From NCBI RefSeq assembly GCF_003387535.1, contig NZ_QUNR01000002.1, positions 126,827 to 190,826 of the forward strand: DNA of 64,000 bases, read 5' to 3'. Positions 1-6,907 of the stretch are shown here, in pieces (within the stretch, counting starts at the first letter, position 1; every line of letters begins with the position of its first letter). The stretch is from Paraperlucidibaca baekdonensis. GTDB taxonomy: Bacteria; Pseudomonadota; Gammaproteobacteria; Pseudomonadales; Moraxellaceae. The position numbers and the translations under genes are program-made. The notes beneath the pieces were generated by a model that searched no databases, was not told the origin of the DNA, and saw only the letters and a list, made by a program, of their open reading frames with translations.

Positions 1-51
1 ATGGAGAAAGTAAAGCCCGTGCCTGATCGTGTCACTGGGGGAGCGCACTGA
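1..51 (+). CDS. petB: Cytochrome b of the bc1 complex, C-terminal end (partial)
   Basis: Only the last 16 codons are in the window. Frame 1 reads a short tail ending in PVPDRVTGGAH and then TGA at 49-51. A charged tail with a PVPDRVT-like sequence is typical of the C-terminus of proteobacterial cytochrome b, and the next gene is cytochrome c1, which normally follows petB. The stop overlaps the petC start (TGATG), indicating translational coupling in a petABC operon. The assignment rests on context and this short tail. Confidence 0.72.
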   Translation: MEKVKPVPDRVTGGAH

Positions 52-719
52 TGAAAAAGTTGATCATAGCCGCTGTCCTGTCGCTTGCACCTCTGTGGGC
101 CTATGCTGCCGGCGGCGGTGCTTGTGGAGAGCTGAAGCAGTGTGATACTGCTCCGATTAATCTGCACGATAAAGCCTCACTGCAACATGGCGCGCAATTG
201 TTTTTGAGCTACTGCTCAGGCTGTCATAGCGCCAAATATATGCGCTATGAGCGCATGGCGCAGGATCTGGAAATCGATCCGAAGCTGGTTGAGCAGTACA
301 TGATGTTTACTTCCGATAAAATCGGCGACCCAATCAATTCGCATGTGAACCCTAAAGATCAAGCCAAATGGTTTGGTAATGCGCCACCTGATTTGTCGCT
401 GGAAACTCGTTTTCGCTCGCCAGATTGGGTTTATTCGTACTTGCTGCATTTTTACCCCGATGATAAGCGCCCTTGGGGTGTGAACAATCGCGTCTTTAAA
501 GATGTGGGTATGCCGCATGTGCTGCAGCCGTTAGAGCGTCAGCTTGGTCCTGAGGGTTATGCTGAGGCGGTTGGTGACTTGGTTAATTTCATGACCTATA
601 TGTCTGAACCTTCGCGGACAACGCGTGAAACCATGGGTTTTTGGGTTCTGTTGTTTTTGGCAGTGCTCTTCATCCCAGTGTATTTCTTGAACAAAGAGTT
701 CTGGAAAGACATTAAATAA
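51..719 (+). CDS. petC: Cytochrome c1, ubiquinol-cytochrome c reductase
   Basis: Haem-c subunit of the respiratory bc1 complex; passes electrons from the Rieske protein to soluble cytochrome c on the periplasmic side. The 222-aa product has a signal peptide (residues 1-20, cleaved after AYA), the haem motif CSGCH at C55/C58/H59, a plausible distal Met at M154, and a C-terminal membrane anchor at about 195-213 followed by a basic tail. It overlaps the preceding petB stop by one base. Two extra cysteines (C25, C31) lie just after the signal peptide; their role is unknown. A strong terminator follows. Confidence 0.96.
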   Translation: MKKLIIAAVLSLAPLWAYAAGGGACGELKQCDTAPINLHDKASLQHGAQLFLSYCSGCHSAKYMRYERMAQDLEIDPKLVEQYMMFTSDKIGDPINSHVNPKDQAKWFGNAPPDLSLETRFRSPDWVYSYLLHFYPDDKRPWGVNNRVFKDVGMPHVLQPLERQLGPEGYAEAVGDLVNFMTYMSEPSRTTRETMGFWVLLFLAVLFIPVYFLNKEFWKDIK

Positions 720-751
720 TTCCGAGTCGGCATCCGTCGGCATCGGTCATG

Positions 752-794
752 AACAAAAGGGCGCGCGCTTCATAGTGCCGCCCTTTTGTTTTTT
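752..794 (+). terminator. Rho-independent terminator after petC
   Basis: Perfect 11-bp stem AACAAAAGGGC (752-762) / GCCCTTTTGTT (780-790), followed by further T residues. It ends the pet operon and separates it from sspA. Confidence 0.9.
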
Positions 795-829
795 GCGTTC
801 ATCAATGGGCGCTAGTTAAGGGGATTACA

Positions 830-1465
830 ATGGCGACGGTGACTCGACGCGCGTCAATGACGTTTTATTCGGAAGCTGCGGACCATTACAGCCACCGCGT
901 GCGCTTTGTGCTGGCCGAAAAAGGTGTTTCGGTCGATGTAGTACATGTGCATGCGGGCAATCGTCCGGCGGACTTAGCAGACTTAAACCCGTATAACGAA
1001 TTGCCTGTGCTTGTGGATCGCGACCTCTCGTTGTACGAAACCAAGGTGATGATGGAATACCTTGACGAGCGTTTTCCGCACCCTCCCTTACTGCCTATTT
1101 ACCCGGTCGCCCGTGCGCAAGCGCGCTTATTGGCCTACCGCATTGAGCACGACTGGTGTTCACAAGTCGACGCGATTTTATCCGGTAAGCTAAAAGACGC
1201 GGCGCTGCAAAAAGCGCAAAAAAATCTGCGCGACAGCCTGATTACGGTGGCGCCAGTATTTAACGAAATGCCATTTTTTATGAGCGAAGAGTTTTCGCTG
1301 CTCGACTGCATGTTGGCCCCTATTTTGTGGCGCTTGCCAATCCTCGGCATCGATATTCCTGAGCGCTCATGCAAAGGCATGGTGCGCTACATGGGTCAGC
1401 TTTTTCACCGCGACGGCTTCCTGGCAAGCCTGACCGATGTTGAGCGCGATATGCGTCGCGGCTAA
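830..1465 (+). CDS. sspA: Stringent starvation protein A
   Basis: RNA polymerase-associated protein with a glutathione S-transferase fold but no catalytic role; in other gammaproteobacteria it affects stationary-phase and virulence gene expression. The 211-aa product has the N-terminal thioredoxin-like half with the ADHYSHRVRFVLAEKG stretch, the VDRDLSLYE strand and the PHPPLLPIYPVARA linker typical of SspA, then an all-helical C-terminal half. The ATG at 830 is preceded by AAGGGG six bases upstream. sspB follows after 3 bp. Confidence 0.96.
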   Translation: MATVTRRASMTFYSEAADHYSHRVRFVLAEKGVSVDVVHVHAGNRPADLADLNPYNELPVLVDRDLSLYETKVMMEYLDERFPHPPLLPIYPVARAQARLLAYRIEHDWCSQVDAILSGKLKDAALQKAQKNLRDSLITVAPVFNEMPFFMSEEFSLLDCMLAPILWRLPILGIDIPERSCKGMVRYMGQLFHRDGFLASLTDVERDMRRG

Positions 1466-1468
1466 ACA

Positions 1469-1888
1469 ATGAGTACGCTGAAAGGAGCACGTCCTTACTT
1501 TGTGCGGGCGATCTATGAATGGTTGGTCGACGCCAGCCTCACGCCTTATCTCTTGGTGGATGCGCAATGGCCGGGTACGGAGCTACCGCAAGACTTAGTA
1601 GAGGATGGCCGCTTGGTACTAAATATTGTGCCATCGGCGGTGCGTGACTTGGTGCTGGGCAATGAGGCCGTGATGTTTTCTGCGCGCTTTGCTGGCCGCC
1701 CCATGGCCATCGTGGTGCCAATGGGCGCTGTGTTGGGCATTTACGCGAAAGAAAATGGCGACGGTTTGTTTTTTGAGTCTAGCGAATACAGTCCAGAACC
1801 ACCGCCCAACGACAAGCCGGCTGGCGATGTCGCCTCGGAACGCAACCAGACCGCTAAAGCGCGGCCTGCATTGCGTGTGGTGAAGTAG
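1469..1888 (+). CDS. sspB: ClpXP adaptor SspB
   Basis: Delivers ssrA-tagged and other substrates to the ClpXP protease. The 139-aa protein has the conserved N-terminal domain (RPYFVRAIYEW, LNIVPSAVRDL, FSARFAGRP), a low-complexity linker from about residue 105, and a hydrophobic/basic tail RPALRVVK matching the C-terminal ClpX-docking module of the family. It forms a two-gene unit with sspA and converges on dolP, whose stop lies 1 bp away, with no obvious terminator between them. Confidence 0.95.
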   Translation: MSTLKGARPYFVRAIYEWLVDASLTPYLLVDAQWPGTELPQDLVEDGRLVLNIVPSAVRDLVLGNEAVMFSARFAGRPMAIVVPMGAVLGIYAKENGDGLFFESSEYSPEPPPNDKPAGDVASERNQTAKARPALRVVK

Positions 1889-1889
1889 C

Positions 1890-2471
1890 TTAAGGCGCGG
1901 GCTGCTCTTTCACGATATCAAGCACTTTCACAATGCGCTTAACGCCATCGAGTGCTTGCAGGCGCAAAATTGCGCGATCGGCTTGGCGCTGTGTCAGGGC
2001 ACCCATCAAGTACACCGTGCCGTCATTGACCAAGACATTGGTTTGCGAGCTCGGCACATTATCAGCAGTAGACAATGTGAAGCTGGCCTTACTTTCCAGT
2101 AATGAGTCAGCGGCGCGTCCCATGAGGCCGCGATTTAAGCCAACCACCAGCTCATTGTGCACTGCACGTACGTCGCCATAGCCACGCGCAATATTGGTCA
2201 GTCGGTTTTTCACCTCAAGGCTGGGCACTTCACCGACTAGCAACACCACCTCATAAAATGATTCGACTTCTATGCGACCTTCATTGGCCTCAGGTACGTC
2301 GCGATAGATATCGCGCATGATGGCTTGCGATAGGCTGATATCGGTCAGGCTTAAGGCGGTGGTGCGTGAGCCTGGATCGGATACGCTGGGCGCAACGCCC
2401 ATTTTCGCAAGCGTGGTGCAGCCTGAGAGCAGCGATGCGCTGATGACGGCGGCAGTAAGAGCAAGTTTCAT
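1890..2471 (-). CDS. dolP: BON-domain outer-membrane lipoprotein DolP (YraP)
   Basis: Envelope-integrity lipoprotein that in E. coli localises to division sites. From the ATG at 2471 the 193-aa product begins MKLALTAA and has a lipobox LLSGC, with the lipidated Cys near residue 18. Two BON domains follow (about 40-115 and 120-190), with paired GLMGRA / YLMGAL turns. A TTG at 2501 would add 10 residues before the signal peptide; I prefer the ATG because it places the lipoprotein signal at the N-terminus. It is the last gene of yraN-diaA-dolP, starting 4 bp after the diaA stop. Confidence 0.92.
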   Translation of the reverse strand: MKLALTAAVISASLLSGCTTLAKMGVAPSVSDPGSRTTALSLTDISLSQAIMRDIYRDVPEANEGRIEVESFYEVVLLVGEVPSLEVKNRLTNIARGYGDVRAVHNELVVGLNRGLMGRAADSLLESKASFTLSTADNVPSSQTNVLVNDGTVYLMGALTQRQADRAILRLQALDGVKRIVKVLDIVKEQPAP

Positions 2472-2475
2472 CGGT

Positions 2476-3072
2476 TTAGTAGGCAAGATCAGGATCTCCA
2501 AATAAGGCGCTTTCGATTAAGGCGCAGCAGCAGTGCAAAGTAAAGAGCTGTGCCTCATGTACGCGGTAACCGCGGTGGTCTGGGATTTGAATCAAGACAT
2601 CGCGATCGCCCAAGAGTCGGGCGACTTCACCGCCATTGCCGCCGGTCAGTGCAATGACAGGGCACTGGCGCTCCTGCGCGGCATGAATGGCGGCGAGAAT
2701 GTTGGGCGCGTTGGCGCTGGCAGATAGCACCACCAAGACATCGCCGGCTTGGGCTAACGCTAGCAATGGTCGTGAAAACGACTCGGTTAAGCGGTTGTCC
2801 TGAGCGAGCGCGCTCAGCGTGATGCTGTCGGGCGCGAGCACCAGTGCTGGCAGGGCGGGGCGCTCAGGATCGAAGCGATTGAGGAGCTTGCTGACAAACG
2901 CCTGCGCGTTGGCACCCGAGGCACCATTGCCACAGCTGATGATTTTGCGGTCATTGACCAGGCCATCGACCATGACCATGGCGGCTTGCTCAATGGCGGG
3001 GCCGGCTTCTTCAATAAGCTTGGCTAGTGTGCTCATGGCCTCGTGGCCGAGCTGCGCGATGCGTGCTTGCAT
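2476..3072 (-). CDS. diaA: SIS-domain DnaA initiator-associating protein DiaA (GmhA-like)
   Basis: Single SIS (sugar isomerase) domain of 198 aa. The ISCGNGASGANAQAFVSKLLNRF segment (about 45-67) and the VLVVLSASANAPNIL loop are the phosphosugar-binding motifs. The family includes GmhA (sedoheptulose-7-phosphate isomerase) and DiaA, which binds DnaA and promotes replication initiation. Position between yraN and dolP, as in E. coli and Pseudomonas, favours DiaA. Biochemical identity cannot be read from sequence alone. Confidence 0.9.
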   Translation of the reverse strand: MQARIAQLGHEAMSTLAKLIEEAGPAIEQAAMVMVDGLVNDRKIISCGNGASGANAQAFVSKLLNRFDPERPALPALVLAPDSITLSALAQDNRLTESFSRPLLALAQAGDVLVVLSASANAPNILAAIHAAQERQCPVIALTGGNGGEVARLLGDRDVLIQIPDHRGYRVHEAQLFTLHCCCALIESALFGDPDLAY

Positions 3073-3086
3073 GACATATCCATCGG

Positions 3087-3485
3087 TTAAAACGCACTAA
3101 AGGCGCCTCGAAGCCAGTCGCGCTGCCAGTGTGGTGGCGAGCCGCTATAGGCGATGACATCAAAGCGTGTGCAAAAGGTAGCGTAGTGCGGATGCCGGCG
3201 CAAAAAAAAGCCCGCTGTTTTAATGAGTTTGCGTTGTTTTTGTGCCGTGATGGTAGCCACCGCGCCGCCAAATTGCTGGCTTTGTCGCCAGCGCACCTCG
3301 GTAAACACCAATTTGCCATGAAAGTTCAGGCTAATAATATCGATCTCTCCAGCGCGACAACAGTAGTTCTGCGTAATCACGGTGTGGCCTGCTGCTATAA
3401 GCAGAGCGCAAGCATCGCGCTCGGCATAGCGACCTTGATGCTGCGTGGGCGAGCCGGCGCGCAGTGGCTGTGGGGTATTGGCCAT
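3087..3485 (-). CDS. yraN: YraN (UPF0102) endonuclease-like protein
   Basis: Restriction-endonuclease-like fold family of uncertain function, 132 aa. The family pattern is visible: GRYAERDA near the N-terminus, AGEIDIISLN (about 45-54), LVFTEVRWRQ, and RFDV near the end. It is the first gene of yraN-diaA-dolP and is divergent from rsmI. In E. coli and Pseudomonas aeruginosa lpoA lies between rsmI and yraN; here only about 95 bp separate them. Confidence 0.93.
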   Translation of the reverse strand: MANTPQPLRAGSPTQHQGRYAERDACALLIAAGHTVITQNYCCRAGEIDIISLNFHGKLVFTEVRWRQSQQFGGAVATITAQKQRKLIKTAGFFLRRHPHYATFCTRFDVIAYSGSPPHWQRDWLRGAFSAF

Positions 3486-3582
3486 GGCTATTTCTCTGGG
3501 TAATAGCTGAAGTGAAGACCATGGCGTGCCGGCGTGCTGACACGTAAGCTATGCGATCGAGTTTTTATGGGCGTAAGGTGTG

Positions 3583-4449
3583 ATGAACGAGGCGCAGAGC
3601 CATTTTGGCGTGTTGTATGTGGTGGCAACCGCCATTGGAGATGACGAAGACCTGAGTGCGCGCGCGAAAGCGACGCTGCAAGCGGTGTCATTGATTGCTG
3701 CCGAGGATACCCGTGATGCCGGTCGGCTTTTGCGCGAGTTAGGTATCAGCACGCCCACGATGGCCGTCCACGAACACAACGAGGCTGATCGCGTGCCGGT
3801 GCTCATTGAGCGGTTGCAGGCGGGCGAGTCGCTAGCGCTGATCTCAGATGCTGGCACGCCATTGATCAGCGACCCGGGTTATCGTTTGGTGGCGGCAGCG
3901 CATGAGGCGGGCATTCGCGTATCGCCGGTGCCGGGGGCCTGTGCCGCCATTGCCGCGTTGAGTGCGGCGGGCTTGGCGTCGGATCGCTTTCATTTTGAAG
4001 GTTTTTTGTCGGCCAAAGCTGGGCCGCGCGAGGCGCGTTTGAATGCCTTGGCGCAAACGCCGCATAGCCTGATTTTTTATGAGGCGCCGCACCGCATTAT
4101 CGATACGTTGACGGCGATGGGGCAGGTGTTTGGCGCGGCGCGGTTAGCGACCCTAGCGCGCGAACTGACGAAAACCTTTGAGACGATGAAGCGAGCCCCA
4201 TTGGCCGAGTTGCTAGCTTGGGTTGAGGCAGACAGCAATCAGCAGCGCGGTGAGATGGTCATTGTGGTGGCTGGTGCGCCAGCTCTCGCTGTCGCCGATG
4301 AGCACCGCATTAGCGCGGAAGCTTTGTTGACAATTTTGGTGCGTGAGCTGCCGGTAAAGCAGGCCGCGAGCATTGCTGCTGAGGCCTTGGGCTTGCGGAA
4401 AAATGCGCTTTACGGTTTAGCGCAGCAGTTGCGCGAAGCCGCGCCTTGA
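3583..4449 (+). CDS. rsmI: 16S rRNA (cytidine-1402-2'-O)-methyltransferase RsmI
   Basis: Tetrapyrrole-methylase-fold enzyme that 2'-O-methylates C1402 in the ribosomal P site. The 288-aa product keeps EHNEADR, LISDAGTPLISDPGYRLV (split by eye), VPGACAAIAALSAAGL, IFYEAPHRI and ARELTKTFET. The first signature is unusual: residues after VVAT read AIGDDED where the family has PIGNL, and EDTRD replaces the usual EDTRH. I chose the ATG at 3583 (preceded by TAAGG) over the GTG at 3580. Gene order rsmI-rnpB-mraZ matches Pseudomonas. Confidence 0.95.
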   Translation: MNEAQSHFGVLYVVATAIGDDEDLSARAKATLQAVSLIAAEDTRDAGRLLRELGISTPTMAVHEHNEADRVPVLIERLQAGESLALISDAGTPLISDPGYRLVAAAHEAGIRVSPVPGACAAIAALSAAGLASDRFHFEGFLSAKAGPREARLNALAQTPHSLIFYEAPHRIIDTLTAMGQVFGAARLATLARELTKTFETMKRAPLAELLAWVEADSNQQRGEMVIVVAGAPALAVADEHRISAEALLTILVRELPVKQAASIAAEALGLRKNALYGLAQQLREAAP

Positions 4450-4479
4450 TATTGCCGTAGACATGCCGCGATAAGTGCC

Positions 4480-4508
4480 TTGAGTTCGTGCCGCCGCCGC
4501 CGTATGCT
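4480..4508 (+). promoter_or_regulatory. Sigma70-type promoter of rnpB
   Basis: TTGAGT (4480-4485), a 17-bp spacer, then TATGCT (4503-4508). The predicted start falls at about 4515-4516, exactly where the mature RNase P RNA should begin. Confidence 0.75.
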
Positions 4509-4515
4509 GCGCGCC

Positions 4516-4866
<351 letters not shown>

Positions 4867-5069
4867 TTTTGCATAATGTCTAAGGTTTGATCAGGCATTT
4901 TGTATATAGCTATAAATTCTAATGTTTTCCATGCTCTCGCATTGGCTTTAGAGTTGCCTTCTAAGTCATTGATTGGCATCTATACAATGCGCGTAATGCT
5001 TCTGCGTTATTTGTGTAAGTCATTGTAATTTAATACCTAAATAAACCATATAACCGACTGAGAGAGTTC
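4867..5069. other. AT-rich non-coding spacer between rnpB and the dcw promoter
   Basis: About 200 bp of clearly lower GC than the genes on either side. I see no credible gene. It contains a 10-bp direct repeat TAAGTCATTG at 4962-4971 and 5016-5025 (54 bp apart) and several A/T tracts. It may carry upstream promoter elements or regulator sites for the division cluster; this is inference. Confidence 0.6.
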
Positions 5070-5098
5070 TTGACGCTCGCCAGTCGCATCCCTATATT
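5070..5098 (+). promoter_or_regulatory. Promoter of the division and cell wall cluster (Pmra)
   Basis: TTGACG (5070-5075), 17-bp spacer, TATATT (5093-5098): a near-consensus sigma70 promoter. The predicted start near 5105 lies at the front edge of the MraZ repeats, so MraZ bound there would block transcription. It is the only strong promoter found ahead of mraZ and probably drives most of the cluster. Confidence 0.8.
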
Positions 5099-5109
5099 TG
5101 CCTGCAGAG

Positions 5110-5144
5110 TGGGGAAAAGTGTGGATTAGTGGTTTTTATTGGTT
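5110..5144 (+). promoter_or_regulatory. MraZ box: four repeats at 10-bp spacing
   Basis: Repeats begin at 5110 (TGGGG), 5120 (TGTGG), 5130 (TGGTT) and 5140 (TGGTT), each exactly 10 bp after the last. MraZ is known to bind TGGG-type repeats with 5-bp spacers upstream of its own gene. The first two units match best and the last two are degenerate. Confidence 0.72.
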
Positions 5145-5172
5145 TTATCGCCCACTCAGGAAGGCTAATCGA

Positions 5173-5628
5173 ATGTTTCGCGGCTACGACGAACTCACCA
5201 TGGACGCCAAAGGGCGCATCGGCTTGCCGACGCGTTACCACGAGCGCGTGCTGGCTGAGTGTCAGGGCAAGTTCGTGCTGACGGTCGATATTCGTGAGGC
5301 CTGCCTGGTGCTATACCCCTTGCCCGAATGGGAGCTGATTGAGCAGCGCTTCAATGCCTTGCCGAGCTCAAATCAAGCCTTGGCCATGCTCAAGCGTCGC
5401 CTCATGGGCTATGCCACCGAAATCAGTCTCGACAGTGCAGGCCGCTTTTTGGTGAGCCCAGAGTTGCGCCAGTTTGGCTGCTTCGAGAAGGCCGTGGTGC
5501 TCGCCGGCCAAGGCAAAAAGTGCGAGATCTGGCACAAACCCACCTGGGATGCGCTCCAAGCTCAGCTACAAAGCGCCGACTTCTCGGCCGCCGAGCTGGC
5601 GCAAGCCATTGACTCACTGGCGCTCTAA
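5173..5628 (+). CDS. mraZ: Transcriptional regulator MraZ
   Basis: DNA-binding repressor of the division cluster, 151 aa. Two tandem SpoVT/AbrB-like (MraZ) domains are visible: MFRG...LTMDAKGRIGLPTRYH at the start and AGRFLVSPELRQFG in the second half. The start is the ATG at 5173, preceded by AGGAAGG 8 bp upstream; an in-frame extension back to 5098 would run through the operator and promoter and is rejected. First gene of the cluster; rsmH follows after 2 bp. Confidence 0.96.
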   Translation: MFRGYDELTMDAKGRIGLPTRYHERVLAECQGKFVLTVDIREACLVLYPLPEWELIEQRFNALPSSNQALAMLKRRLMGYATEISLDSAGRFLVSPELRQFGCFEKAVVLAGQGKKCEIWHKPTWDALQAQLQSADFSAAELAQAIDSLAL

Positions 5629-5630
5629 TC

Positions 5631-6599
5631 ATGACCGCCTTCGTGCACCTCACCGTCTTACTCAACGAGACCGTCGCGGCGGTATTGGCAAATCCTGACG
5701 GCATTTATGTTGATGCCACCTTTGGTCGGGGCGGCCATGCGCGGCATTTGCTCGCGCAGCTTGGGCCGAATGCGCGGGTTATTGGTTTCGATAAAGACCC
5801 GCAGGCGATTGCCACCGGCGAGGCCTTGATGCGCGAGGATGCGCGCTTCGAAATTATCCATGATTCCTTTGCCAGCCTAGTGCCGGCCTTGCAAGCGCGT
5901 GGCTTGCTCGGTCAGGTCGATGGCCTGCTGGCTGATCTCGGCGTGTCGTCGCCACAGCTCGATGATGCTGAGCGCGGCTTTAGTTTTATGCACGATGGCC
6001 CGCTCGATATGCGCATGGACACCACGCGAGGCTTAAGTGCCGCGCAATGGTTAGCGCAGGTCAGCGAGGCCGAGCTCATTGAGGTGTTTAAAACCTATGG
6101 CGAGGAGCGTCATGCCCGGCGCATCGCCCGTGCTGTGCTAGCCGAGCAGGCAAGCGCACCGATTTTGCGCACCAAAGTCTTGGCCGATGTCATTGCCAAA
6201 GCGCACCCGTCGTGGGAGCGCCATAAGCATCCGGCCACGCGCTGTTTTCAGGCCATTCGCATTGCCGTTAATCGCGAGCTCGGCGATCTCGAGGATTTAC
6301 TCGCGCAAAGCCTGCAAGCCTTAGCTGCTGGCGGGCGTTTGGCGGTGATCAGCTTTCATTCGCTGGAAGACCGCTTGGTGAAGCAGTTCATTGCCCGTGA
6401 GGCCAAGGGCGATGACTTTCCGCCTGGCCTGCCAGTGACCATCGCGCAGATGAACCCACAGCTGAAAAAGGTGGGTAAGGCGATTGAGCCGAGTGATGCG
6501 GAGATTGAGGCGAACCCGCGTGCGCGCAGTGCGCATTTGCGTGTGGCGCAGCGCTTAGATGCGCGTGGCAAGGCATTGGCTGCGGGAGCGTCAAAATGA
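5631..6599 (+). CDS. rsmH: 16S rRNA (cytosine-1402-N4)-methyltransferase RsmH
   Basis: Methylates N4 of C1402 in 16S rRNA, the same nucleotide modified by RsmI, which is encoded just upstream of rnpB. The 322-aa protein has VTVLL-type N-terminus (here HLTVLLNETV), the AdoMet-binding loop DATFGRGGHARHLL (about 26-39), DLGVSSPQLDDAERGFSF, and FHSLEDRLVKQF near the C-terminus. Its TGA overlaps the ftsL ATG (ATGA). Confidence 0.97.
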   Translation: MTAFVHLTVLLNETVAAVLANPDGIYVDATFGRGGHARHLLAQLGPNARVIGFDKDPQAIATGEALMREDARFEIIHDSFASLVPALQARGLLGQVDGLLADLGVSSPQLDDAERGFSFMHDGPLDMRMDTTRGLSAAQWLAQVSEAELIEVFKTYGEERHARRIARAVLAEQASAPILRTKVLADVIAKAHPSWERHKHPATRCFQAIRIAVNRELGDLEDLLAQSLQALAAGGRLAVISFHSLEDRLVKQFIAREAKGDDFPPGLPVTIAQMNPQLKKVGKAIEPSDAEIEANPRARSAHLRVAQRLDARGKALAAGASK

Positions 6600-6907
6600 G
6601 TTGGGCTGCACGCTTGAGTGGCTTGCGCCTGAGCTTGCTGCAGCCCATTGTTTGGCAAAATGCCGCCGTGGTGGCGGTATTGGTGGCGACCTCGGTGGCG
6701 GTAGCGTTTAGCGTGCATAAATCGCGGCTGTATTTGGCTGATTTGCAGTCGCTACAAAGCGAGCGCGATCACTTGGAAGTTGAGTGGGGCCAGTTGCTGC
6801 TTGAGCAGCAGGCCTGGGGTGCCTATGGCCGCATTGGCAAGGTCGCGGTGGATGAGCTCGGCATGCGCTCGCCCGCGCCCCATGACGTGATGATGGTGCG
6901 GCCATGA
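6596..6907 (+). CDS. ftsL: Cell division protein FtsL
   Basis: Small bitopic divisome protein that pairs with FtsB and FtsQ and helps activate FtsWI. The 103-aa product has a short cytoplasmic N-terminus, one membrane segment (about 21-41), then a periplasmic leucine-rich coiled coil (LYLADLQSLQSERDHLEVEW) and a QLLLEQQAWGAYGRI region typical of FtsL. It overlaps rsmH and ftsI by 4 bp each. Sequence conservation in this family is low; length, topology and position support the call. Confidence 0.95.
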   Translation: MSWAARLSGLRLSLLQPIVWQNAAVVAVLVATSVAVAFSVHKSRLYLADLQSLQSERDHLEVEWGQLLLEQQAWGAYGRIGKVAVDELGMRSPAPHDVMMVRP

